This document shows positions 10,681-18,835 of a DNA stretch of 64,000 nt, in pieces. A program made the position numbers and the translations under genes. The notes beneath the pieces were generated by a model, which made no database searches, was not told the origin of the DNA, and worked only from the letters and a program-made list of their open reading frames with translations. The first letter of the stretch is position 1; each line of letters opens with the position of its first letter. This DNA is from Cytospora piceicola. Its lineage: Eukaryota > Ascomycota > Sordariomycetes > Diaporthales > Cytosporaceae. The stretch lies in NCBI GenBank assembly GCA_023375675.1, contig JALQBC010000011.1, positions 620,001-684,000 on the forward strand, in the 5' to 3' direction.

Positions 10681-11826
10681 GAGGAGAATGCCATAATCCG
10701 GCGCATCGCCACCATCCGCAATGAACTCGACGAGTTCAACGAGCTGTCACTCAAGAAGCGGCAGGACTGGGCAACCAGCAACAACCGCGTGCTGCGCATG
10801 GCGGGCAACGCGCTCTGCGAGGTGGTTGTCTGCGCGGAGGAGGATCTGCGGATGTTGGAGGACGAGCTAGGCCGTGTTGATGGCGTGCTTGAGCCGAACG
10901 ATAAAGATGGTCCTGCGGGGAGGGCCACGAGCGGCCAGTACGGCAGTGAGATTTCCTCCATGAACATGATGAAGGGCAGACCGAGCGTGCTGATGGACCA
11001 GCGCGTCCCATTATATCAGAAGCAACCTCAGTACGCCTAGGATGCCGCCACCCTGTGTGATACGTGAAGCAGAGGGCCGTCTGCAGGGAGAAGGTCAGCA
11101 GCAGCAAATATGGAAGGGAACTCGCCTGCGGCGGCATCAACGGCCCAGCCTAGTCTGACGCCATCGCCGGCGTAGATGAACGGGCAGCCCTTGCCTGCGG
11201 GTGCGATGGGCCCTTGGGCTATGCCTGGGATTCCCGGCATAGGTGGCATACAGTTTGATAAGGAACCAATCTTAGTGCTGTGTCCATCATCTATATGAGG
11301 AAAGTTGGAGGCACCCGGTGCCCATGGATCTGATGCGAACACCAAGAGCACGTTGCCCTCGACTTCCTCGGATACTATTCAAGTATACTCGGACCTCTTG
11401 GGACCATACTTTGGCCGTCATCCACGGGAGATCCGGGACAAGATCTGGAGCAATGTGGTGCAGGAACCTGGAAGTGTCTACATAACTTGGGAGGAATCGG
11501 GCAACCTCGTAGCCGAGTTTCGTCAACCGATGCCCTTACCGCTATGGGCCTCTTGGGACCCCACTCATGAGCAACATGACGATGAGAAAGGCCCGTGGTT
11601 GACTGACCTGGAGGCAATTGAGCAGGACATCGACCTATAGTCCCAGACAGAGATGAGGGGATGTGAAGAGGAGCTTCTGGTAAAGAAAGCTAAACTGGAG
11701 GAGGGTGGAGAAGATATCACCGAAACCCAGAAGAGAATCGGCGAAATCGAGCACAATATTCGGGTTGGGAACCAATATCTGTGTGTGGTTCGAGGAAGAA
11801 GAAACGCAGCACTGGGAGGGCTTTGA
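10681..11826 (+). pseudogene. Disrupted coiled-coil protein gene (unknown family)
   Basis: Two coding-like plus-strand pieces lie in order. The first (10681-11040) reads EENAIIRRIATIRNELDEFN and later EEDLRMLEDELGRVDG, a heptad-like coiled coil, and has no start codon of its own. The second (about 11302-11826) includes RHPREIRDKIWSNVVQEP and VYITWEESGNLVAEF, then reaches a TAG at 11638-11640. If that amber codon is read through, the same frame continues for 61 more codons as another coiled coil (CEEELLVKKAKLEEGGEDIT, then TQKRIGEIEHNI) to a TGA at 11824. A single C-to-T change of CAG to TAG would explain the break. The function is unknown. Confidence 0.4.
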
Positions 11827-12150
11827 ATCCGTTAGGTGGAAGTTTTGAGTACGCGACTAGGGAGGCCAGTCACTACTGGTTCAATAAAGGAAGTCACACG
11901 CCCAGATGAGTGATTGACCAAAATCAGCAGTTAATCAAGAAGACCAAGAACAGGAACAAGAACCAGAACTCGGGATCATGAAGAAGAAGAGTCTGACGGC
12001 GATGACGATATGGATGACGATATGAGAAAGCTGCAGAACGCTTTTCCAAAGCCTCCCTCATCTCAAGTGCTGCCAACCCCCAAAACCACACAATTCCGTG
12101 TTTCCATTCTAATTTAGGTCCAGTACGACATCACAACAACACATCACAAC
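11827..12150. other. Intergenic, nothing recognised
   Basis: Purine-rich sequence with AAGAA/GATGA words (about 11930-12030), followed by C/A-rich sequence. No gene, RNA or motif can be supported. Confidence 0.4.
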
Positions 12151-12348
12151 TTGAACCATCACGCCACCACAGCAAGGTACAGTCTACTACACACAGCGCT
12201 TGATATGAAGGTAATCATCTATAGATGGCTTCCCCTGACTCAGATAACCTCCTTTAAGACAACCTCGTTTAAAATAACCTCCTCTAGAATAACCTCCTTC
12301 AGAGTAACCTCCTCTAGGATTTTTTCTAAGATAACCTCTCTAAGATAA
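12151..12348 (+). CDS. Small ORF running into minisatellite array A
   Basis: 65 codons from an ATG at 12151. The first about 30 residues are non-repetitive (MNHHATTARYSLLHTALDMK). From about 12238 the frame enters the 15-bp tandem array and encodes degenerate five-residue units of the type I-T-S-(S/F)-(K/R). There is no domain, signal peptide or clear promoter. It may be a chance frame. It is listed because a comparable frame enters the second array. Confidence 0.15.
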   Translation: MNHHATTARYSLLHTALDMKVIIYRWLPLTQITSFKTTSFKITSSRITSFRVTSSRIFSKITSLR

Positions 12349-12425
12349 CCTCCTTTAAGACAACCTCCTCTAAGATAACCTCCTCTTAGATAACCCCCCT
12401 CTAGATAACTTTCCCTTTAGGATAA
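12236..12425 (+). repeat. Minisatellite array A, 15-bp unit
   Basis: About 12 tandem copies of a 15-bp unit with consensus ATAACCTCCTCTAAG. Sequence drift is visible between units, and one or two units are shortened (around 12318-12345). The unit is the reverse complement, with about two mismatches, of the unit in the array at 14693-15075. Confidence 0.85.
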
Positions 12426-12566
12426 ACTTTACTAAATTAACCGTGCATATCATATTTTCCTTATGCCTAATTCAATCCTCACTTAAGCTATATCAGCCAA
12501 AGATCACATCTCCTAGTCTTTCTCCACGTATGATTGGATATGCCAGCTGGATTTTAGATAAGGGAG

Positions 12567-13481
12567 CTAGCTTGTGATAACACCTAGGTAGTCTATGGGG
12601 GAAGGATGTATGCTAACAGGTCCAGTGTCCTTCTTCTGAGCAGCCAGCCAGTGGTTACCATTGACGAGAGTCCATCTTCCAATCATACCGTAGATTCCGA
12701 ATGCAGCACCTCCATACCCAGCCGCGATCCCGGTAAGGACGTTCCGGCATACGATGAGATAGTGTCCTTTGCCAGAATTTAGGTCATGTCGATCGGGCAT
12801 TTCCCATAAGTCGTCGAATTTCCTACCCTTGCTGCCGACAATAATCGCAGGGTCGCGTATGAGACCCTTCTCCAAGGTGAGAATGATCGAATCGTACTCT
12901 TCGATCAATAACATCTTCATGTATGGCAATGCGACACCTCGTATCGACAGTTTGATCTTTGCCCATCGATCGCAGAGATTCAGGACTTCACCTAGAGACA
13001 TATTTTTCAGATCCCCAGGGGTGACACCAAGCAAGTCTGCAAAGTCGTTTTCTGCCTGGAATATGGCCCTTAACCAGAGGCGAACTCGTGAGATCGCTTG
13101 CTTGTCATTGATTGACAACACGTCGTCATCTTTCTGTACCGGTTTGAGCGGAAGAGAATGACAGCCCTCTTGGCCAGGGTAAAAGTACGCTCGCTGGGGT
13201 TTGATCGGACGAGGGAGTAAAGGTGGCGGTGGGACTGCAGCACGGCGGAACTGGGTCGATTGCTTGGAGGTGACTCTGTTGTCGGCCTGTGCAGCGGACA
13301 CAGAGCTATCTGAACCGGCTTGGAAGTGATCGTCCTCTGGGGCAGTCGCAGGATGCTCTGAATGGCCTTGATCTTCAACGCGGTCAGTCCAGTCTGACCC
13401 GAGCTCATTCTTATCGACATAGACGACGTCGCCATCAGGTACCCGGATGGCGATAAAGCCGTTATCTTGTGCGGCATCCAT
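12567..13481 (-). CDS. Orphan hypothetical protein between the inverted arrays
   Basis: 304 codons from the first ATG (13481); the frame stays open to a stop codon just before 13547. The N-terminal third is acidic and low in structure, then proline-rich (a PPPPLLPRPIKPQR run). From about residue 120 the chain looks folded: ISRVRLWLRAIFQAENDFAD and LGVTPGDLKNMSLGEVLNLC suggest helices, and near the C-terminus a glycine-rich hydrophobic run (VLTGIAAGYGGAAFGIYGMI) could be a membrane segment or a buried helix. I recognise no domain, and no transposase or nuclease motif. The frame is intact while its neighbours are broken, which hints at recent arrival or selection. An upstream exon cannot be excluded. 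Confidence 0.5.
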   Translation of the reverse strand: MDAAQDNGFIAIRVPDGDVVYVDKNELGSDWTDRVEDQGHSEHPATAPEDDHFQAGSDSSVSAAQADNRVTSKQSTQFRRAAVPPPPLLPRPIKPQRAYFYPGQEGCHSLPLKPVQKDDDVLSINDKQAISRVRLWLRAIFQAENDFADLLGVTPGDLKNMSLGEVLNLCDRWAKIKLSIRGVALPYMKMLLIEEYDSIILTLEKGLIRDPAIIVGSKGRKFDDLWEMPDRHDLNSGKGHYLIVCRNVLTGIAAGYGGAAFGIYGMIGRWTLVNGNHWLAAQKKDTGPVSIHPSPIDYLGVITS

Positions 13482-13573
13482 GTCCAAGTCGAAGGCGTCA
13501 ATATCGGAAGCGTTCAAGTCGCAGGCGTCCCCGCAACTGGCGGCCACTCAGGAAGAACTTGCACAGGAAGCGT

Positions 13574-13957
13574 TTACAGAGGACGCGGCCACGCGGTGCT
13601 GGAGGACAATCGAAGACGGTGAGACGTGAGAGGTGAGAGGTGAGAAATGAGGCCTTCGAGCTTGATTATTTCGAGCTCAGATTCCGAGTTTTCTGGGGTT
13701 GGGTTTTCCAAGTTGGGCGCGGGGGGTGGAGGAATGTCTGAGGGTGCTGAGAAAGATTCCGTGGTTGAGGTGTGCCTGGGAATGAACCGCGTTATGTGCG
13801 AGAGTGTAAGAGGAGGCCCCCGTGGAAGAGTGCCGCCGCGACTCCCCAATCCGGAAGGATGCTTTTGAGGAAGGAATAAGAACCTTCGTAGCTGCTCAAG
13901 GTTCTCCGACCTCCAAGAGTCGGATATGTACGGGCGGCCAGGCTCTACATGGAGCAA
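13574..13957 (-). CDS. Hypothetical ORF, uncertain
   Basis: 127 codons from ATG, Ser/Pro-rich, with no recognisable domain. A GTGAGAGGTGAGAGGTGAGAA repeat lies near its 3' end. It sits directly upstream of the orphan gene at 12567-13481 and could be part of its 5' region, but I find no convincing intron to join them. Confidence 0.2.
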   Translation of the reverse strand: MLHVEPGRPYISDSWRSENLEQLRRFLFLPQKHPSGLGSRGGTLPRGPPLTLSHITRFIPRHTSTTESFSAPSDIPPPPAPNLENPTPENSESELEIIKLEGLISHLSPLTSHRLRLSSSTAWPRPL

Positions 13958-14611
13958 CGATTTACCCTCTGAGAAACTGAGACCGACTCTTGACTATCAC
14001 TTCAAACAGCAACCAGGTAGCTGTTGAAGGGATAAGGAAAAGTCCAAGTCTGTCAATCTCAAAAAAAAAAAGTGCATGTAAAGTATGCGCCCAGGTGCTC
14101 CCAAAAGGAGTGGTAGATCACACGACTGTTGGTATCATACCAATAACTGCCTTAGTATCACATGAACAAAGTTTAGTGTAGGCACTCTGCATGTAATGAA
14201 GTTTGTAGATGGCTGCGGAAAGGGAACTTCCCTCACGGCTTTATGCAAGTGGCTTAATTTAGGGGTCGGGGTCAACTGGTGGGTTTGTAGTTGAGGGTGT
14301 AGGGTCAGTATCTCTATGTACCCTAGGGTAATTACCCAAGTAGCAAAACACCGAGAACACGGAGTAACCCAGGCACAAATCTGGACACGAACATGTTCTA
14401 ATTACTGGCTAATATATAGACGATATTATAATTTCACATGCTCTAGTATATACCTAAGTAGCTATCCATTCATTTGCATATTGTTTCCACATCCTAAGCT
14501 AAATCCAACGATGCATTCGAAGAGCAATCTGCGCGACCCTGAACATTATCAAAGCAAATCATTTATCCTCAGTGATCTGCAATTGCCGAGTCGGCGCTTC
14601 TTATTTATCAA
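13958..14611. other. AT-rich spacer, nothing recognised
   Basis: Low-complexity AT-rich sequence with a poly-A run near 14062 and TACCTAAGTAGC-type words. No gene can be supported. Confidence 0.4.
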
Positions 14612-14752
14612 ATGATTTTCTTCTGTAAGCCTCTCGCAGAACGTACAACCTGTCTCGCCATACTGTTTCGCGAGCACGAACTTGTGCGCCCAGGGGAGGT
14701 TATCCTGGAGAAGGTTATCCTAGAGAAGGCTATCCCAGAGAAGGTTATCTAA
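14612..14752 (+). CDS. Small ORF running into minisatellite array B
   Basis: 46 codons from ATG. The unique part reads FCKPLAERTTCLAILFREHE, then the frame enters the array as EKVIL / EKAIP units and stops. The unique part has normal amino-acid composition, so it may be the 3' remnant of an older gene into which the array has grown. Little support beyond that. Confidence 0.2.
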   Translation: MIFFCKPLAERTTCLAILFREHELVRPGEVILEKVILEKAIPEKVI

Positions 14753-15075
14753 TAGAAGGTTGACATAGAGAAGGTTATCTCATAGAAGATTATCCTAGAG
14801 AAGGTTCTATAATAGAAGGTTATTATAGAGAAGGTTATCCTAGAGAAGCTAGGAGGTTATCCTAGAGAAGGTTATCCTAGAGAAGGTTATCCTAGAGGAG
14901 GTTATCCTAGAGAAGGTTATTCTATAGAAGGTTATTATAGAGAAGGTTATCCTAGAGAAGCTGGGAGGTTATCCTAGAGAAGGTTATCCTAGAGAAGGTT
15001 ATCTAATAGAAGGTTATCATAGAGAAGGTTATCTCATAGAAGATTATCCTAGAGAAGGTTCTATAATAGAAGATC
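14693..15075 (+). repeat. Minisatellite array B, 15-bp unit
   Basis: About 25 tandem units with consensus GAGAAGGTTATCCTA. Variants with ATAGAAGG and a 20-bp unit (GAGAAGCTAGGAGG-type, at about 14843 and again about 14954) give a higher-order pattern. A block beginning TTATCTAATAGAAGGTT near 14746 recurs about 254 bp later near 15000. The unit is inverted relative to array A. Confidence 0.85.
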
Positions 15076-15333
15076 ATGCTTTATAGGTGCTATAAAGGTC
15101 GCGGTCACGATGCAATATAGGAACTCAAGAGACCAGAGATGATGTGTAAAGCACAGCCAATTCAGTCTATCGTACAGTTTCCGTTGCGTGTGTTGTTGAA
15201 GGGAGTAAATAAACAGACCTAAAGCCTAAGGGAAGGGAAGGAAGTAGGTGTAAGTAAAGGAAGTAACGCTGCATGCCTGATTACGTAACAGCCAGCTCAG
15301 CAGCAGCCAGCTCAGCATGAGGGTAGAACTGAC

Positions 15334-15978
15334 TTGCCCTTCCCTACACCTGGATGGGAGGTCCCTCAGGACGTGCCTGAACTCCGTGACGATACGGAAG
15401 AGCAAGGCGGCGCACATGACCAGGAGGAGCAGCCTGCTGTAGCTGACGCAGATGACCTTTACGCTATTCAGGCCCTCATGCGCGACATCGAGCCGGTTGT
15501 CATTCCCGAAGTACAGGGCAACATCATTCAAGATGTCTCCTCCAGTGAGGACGCCGGAGAGGACGATGGTCTTCCGGATGATGGAGGTGAAATCGCTCAC
15601 ACTCAGACCAAGGGCAAGGCTCGTGGACGTGCCAAATCACCACAAGGCAGATGGGCCGTCAGAAACCAAGGAACCAACATGCCTCGCATTGACGCCACCT
15701 GGGGCGACGGCAACCCAGCAGAGACCCCAGACCCCAACACATCCACAGCCGCCTGGAACCGTGAGACTGCGAACGTGGATGACACAGCCGCCTGTGACGG
15801 CAAGGCTGAGGCCGACAACCCCTTGGACAAGGTTGACAATGGAGATGGACAGGATTCCCGCGTCGCAGCAGTCGCCTCTTGGGTCACTGATACTGCAGCT
15901 GTGGCCGACCCTGGTGAAGGAGAAACCTGGGGTAAGGGAGCCGAAGCCTGGGGTCAGGGAGCCACCTGGGAACCCTGA
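15334..15978 (+). CDS. Hypothetical acidic, Trp/Gly-containing protein fragment
   Basis: The frame is open from about 15289 to a TGA at 15976-15978 but has no ATG near its beginning, so it lacks its 5' end or an upstream exon. The coordinates begin at an arbitrary internal codon. The protein is acidic (Asp/Glu/Ala-rich) with a short basic patch (TKGKARGRAKSPQGR) and spaced tryptophans, several next to glycine (PGWEV, TWGDG, TWGKG, AWGQG). It shows no domain. GW/WG spacing of this kind occurs in Argonaute-binding proteins, but it is also common in disordered proteins, so I do not assign a function. It may have formed one gene with the CxxC-rich pseudogene that follows. Confidence 0.35.
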   Translation: MPFPTPGWEVPQDVPELRDDTEEQGGAHDQEEQPAVADADDLYAIQALMRDIEPVVIPEVQGNIIQDVSSSEDAGEDDGLPDDGGEIAHTQTKGKARGRAKSPQGRWAVRNQGTNMPRIDATWGDGNPAETPDPNTSTAAWNRETANVDDTAACDGKAEADNPLDKVDNGDGQDSRVAAVASWVTDTAAVADPGEGETWGKGAEAWGQGATWEP

Positions 15979-16055
15979 GTGCCGGGACAACGGTTTGATT
16001 TTGACAAAAGTTTGATTTCAGGTTTGATTTTCATAGAAAAAGGCGACATGGCGCT

Positions 16056-17035
16056 ACCAAAGGGCGACAATCGCCACCAAAAAGAGAGACATGGTCGCAT
16101 GATCCCCGAGGAACAGGGTCTCCCTTTGAAGGTCTACCAGCTTGGTGCAGGGACTAAACAATACGTGACCTGCTGCGAGAGGGTCACTCGGCGCCGTTGC
16201 AGAGACAACGAGTATGCACGGGTACCATTGAGCATCAACGGCAGGTCAAGTGGGTGTTCGATCCAGAGAAGCTCGCCATCCAGAAGCCTGATTTTGCTCG
16301 GAACCCCGCTGTCTCTCATGTGGCATGACAAGGTGGGCGGCCGAGAAGTTACTTGGAAACAGGGTCGTTTGAAACCAAGGGTTTCAGAAATACAGGTGCG
16401 GGCCACGTTGCCAGAGATCAAAGCTCCAGGTGGCTATCACTATCTCCCCGCCCAAGCGTCCTCACAGCAGGATGGTCCTAAGTCTCTACGGGAGTGTATC
16501 TGCTGTGAGCGCACCATACGCGTCGCATGGGATGAGGTGACTTGTCAGCCGATGTGTCTGACTTGCAAGAAACATGCACTGGTCTTACCGGAGACTATGA
16601 GTGAAGACGCTCGGTGCCACGAATGTGCCATGCCAAATTGGATGAATCAACTACGGTTCGAAGGTCCACTCATGAAAAACAAAGCCGTATACAAGTGCGT
16701 GCTTCACTTCGCAGTTTACTGGGTACACATGCAAGGACCGCAGCAAGATTGATTGGCAGCGCCTCCCCAATCTCCGACCTTGTCCGCCATTCACTACCTA
16801 TGAGCAATGGTCGGATGGGAAGCCTGAAGCATCAGATTGCGGGATTTGTGACGGCGTCTTCGGCACGACTGTCGCCGATGGGAAGAAACAGTCTTCACAG
16901 GAACGGTACTTCAACCATGAACTGGCCCTTGTTTTGTGTTCGAGGTGCTTCCATTCAACGGGAAAGAGAGGAAAAGAGGTCAAGAGAAGCAGGACACCCG
17001 TAGACAACGGCGATCCGCAAGCGAAGAGCCATTAG
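16056..17035 (+). pseudogene. Frameshifted CxxC-rich (putative zinc-binding) protein gene
   Basis: Coding signal moves between frames. It runs from MALPKGDNRHQKERHGR through YVTCCERVTRRRCRDNE. Near 16230 it shifts to TIEHQRQVKWVFDPEKLAIQ, then returns near 16320 at WHDKVGGREVTWKQGRLK. The next part has paired cysteines (CICCERTIR, MCLTCKKH, CHECAMPNW). At about 16695-16715 the frame shifts again to FTGYTCKDRSKIDWQRLPNL, CGICDGVFGTTV and LCSRCFHSTGKRGK, ending at 17035. The gap at the last shift is only about 20 nt, too short for an intron. At least three indels are therefore needed. Repeated C-x2-C pairs suggest zinc binding, but the family is unknown to me. Confidence 0.45.
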
Positions 17036-17769
17036 CCTTTGCAAGCCATGGACGGAAACGCAAAATAACACCGTCAAGATGATGATGGAGAGAGTGATCA
17101 TGAAGCTGTTGGACAGTCGTTGGTGTGATAGTCGTGACAAAGAGGCCCCGGGCTTTCTATTTTGAATTTCACAAATTCGTTGATGCGGAGTCTCTGCAGA
17201 GCTTCACTCCTCTCACAGTAGCAATAACATGGATACCGGTATTCTTATACATAGCCCCTTGCGCGCATGAGTGCCTATTGTTACACCTCGGGCTACTAAT
17301 AGGTGACCAAATTTTGAAACCATAGGCGTTATCCTTGTCCCACTGCTTGATCATGTCGTTTGTTTTCATGCAGATATGTTTATGATACTCTCCAGTGGTT
17401 TCGTACGAAATGGATTGAGAGGGGGGGGGGGGATTCGACTCAGCAGATCCAACATCATTGATGAGCACCTCGATCCCCTCGCCTATATGTAGCTGACAAT
17501 GCAGCTCCTCCGACCCCTTGGTATCTTCAGGCCAGGAGGAAAAAGATACCTGTATTGCCTAGTATTCTTTTCTTCCCTCTTAATATAGAATTCAGTAGCC
17601 ATGGTAGCAAGATTTGCTAGTGCCTAAAGAATATGTAAGTAGTTTCTGACTAATTTGCACATGCAGCTTCTCGTTTTCTCCCTGAATACTCGCTTAATTA
17701 TGCAGTGCCTTCGAAGTTGTCCCGTGTCCTGTGTCATAATCCACTGCATCTATGTCTGTCCCCGATACC
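17036..17769. other. Spacer, no confident gene
   Basis: Mostly AT-rich, with a 13-base poly-G run near 17421-17433. A minus-strand frame (17468-17169) has faint resemblance to a dehydrogenase segment but lacks catalytic motifs, so it is not called. Confidence 0.35.
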
Positions 17770-18835
17770 TCACGTGTCCCTCTAAATCTTGACGACCTTA
17801 AGTCAAGCAATTCTCAACAACCATATTCACGCGGCCTCGGTCCGCTTGATACCCGCGAGCTCAACCATCAAGCGTATATCGTGTATAGCTTGCATGAAAC
17901 TGGGTGTCTCGGGTTGGATGACGGCGGCGGCCGCAAGAAGCTTTGAGCACCCCTCCTCGAACGCAAGATGTCAATTTCGAGAATATTGTGCTAGCTATGG
18001 AGTACCGCATGGAGGATGAAAATTCGGCTGCCTTGTTCATCGGCAAGATGGACCGGTGAGTACAGTAAACAAGGACAGGGGCTGTGGGTTATACACGTAC
18101 CGTGGACAGGTCTCGAGGTCGATTGATGAAGTATCCATGAACCAGGAGTCTAAATTCTATTGTCTCGACCACTTCAGGAGTATCTTGGAGAACAACAGAA
18201 CCCTTAGGGACACTAAGAAACTTTACCAAGAAGGTGCCATGTCACATCGCCACCATAGTTTCTACTCACGTCGACGAACATGGGACTCGTGTTGCCATTC
18301 TCGATGATATGCTGATCAACGAGGCTGTCTGCATCGAAGTAATCGAGCCAAATTTGCTTCAAATTCCTAATCTTGGACATGAAGCTCAGGGCACTGTCCT
18401 TATATTCGGGACGGGGCTGGGTGCGGGTTAACAGAGGGAGCCTCTCCGAACAATACGGCACGTGGATATATGTTGTGTCGTTCTCGTCTGGGTCTCCCAT
18501 ATTCGAGCTTGCCAAGGTGTTTCGATATATACTAGGCCAATGGGAATATATGATGCGTGTCACACAGCATGTCATCTCGATCCCCCGTTCGCCCAGTCCA
18601 TGTGAGAAGGCGTTCAGCCAGAGGGTATCTATCCCGCACTCCTCTACTACCTCACGTGCGGCCAGCCCAGAGGCTCAGGTCCATAGTTGTCTTGATCGCA
18701 GAATATATGAGCGGGACCTCCAAGGTCATCGCCATGCCCGCTCAAAAGGCGTCTGTAGCACGAGAGGACAGGGCTTCTGAGGGCGCCCGTCAGTTGCACT
18801 TGCTCTGTTTCATCGATATCGAAAGATGACACGCA
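17770..18835 (-). pseudogene. Decayed O-methyltransferase (plant/fungal OMT type)
   Basis: Read on the minus strand the order of motifs is that of a SAM-dependent O-methyltransferase. There is an N-terminal helix near 18745 (VPLIYSAIKTTMDLSLWAG), an acidic linker with GDPDENDTTYIHVPY, then SPMFVDVSRNYGGDVTWHLL near 18290-18230, where the glycine-rich SAM motif (normally VDVGGGxG) reads VDVSRNYGG. After a one-base shift comes KFLSVPKGSVVLQDTPEVVE. Near the end comes GIKRTEAA-stop-IWLLRIA-stop-LKVVKI, matching the usual GxERTExxW...AGLKVV tail. There are several in-frame stops and at least three frame changes. Two adjacent glycines changed to Ser and Arg by G-to-A fit RIP-type transitions. It cannot make a working enzyme. 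This is a relic, perhaps of secondary metabolism. Confidence 0.7.

Larger units (their letters stand above)
12236..15075. mobile_element. Candidate foldback-like segment bounded by inverted minisatellite arrays
   Basis: Two tandem arrays of related 15-bp units lie at the ends in opposite orientation (12236-12425 and 14693-15075) and enclose about 2.27 kb that carries one orphan ORF on the minus strand. Inverted repeats made of short tandem units are the layout of foldback-type elements. I could not see a target-site duplication or a transposase, so this remains a structural hypothesis. Independent growth of a common local minisatellite is the main alternative. Confidence 0.3.

Noticed and set aside
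14693..15075. CRISPR-like repeat array
   Set aside because: Units are contiguous 15-bp tandem copies without spacers, in a eukaryotic genome; it is a minisatellite.
17169..17468. Possible short-chain dehydrogenase remnant on the minus strand
   Set aside because: A faint VLIND segment and a later VIATVRG were not enough; no Gly-rich nucleotide motif and no YxxxK were found.
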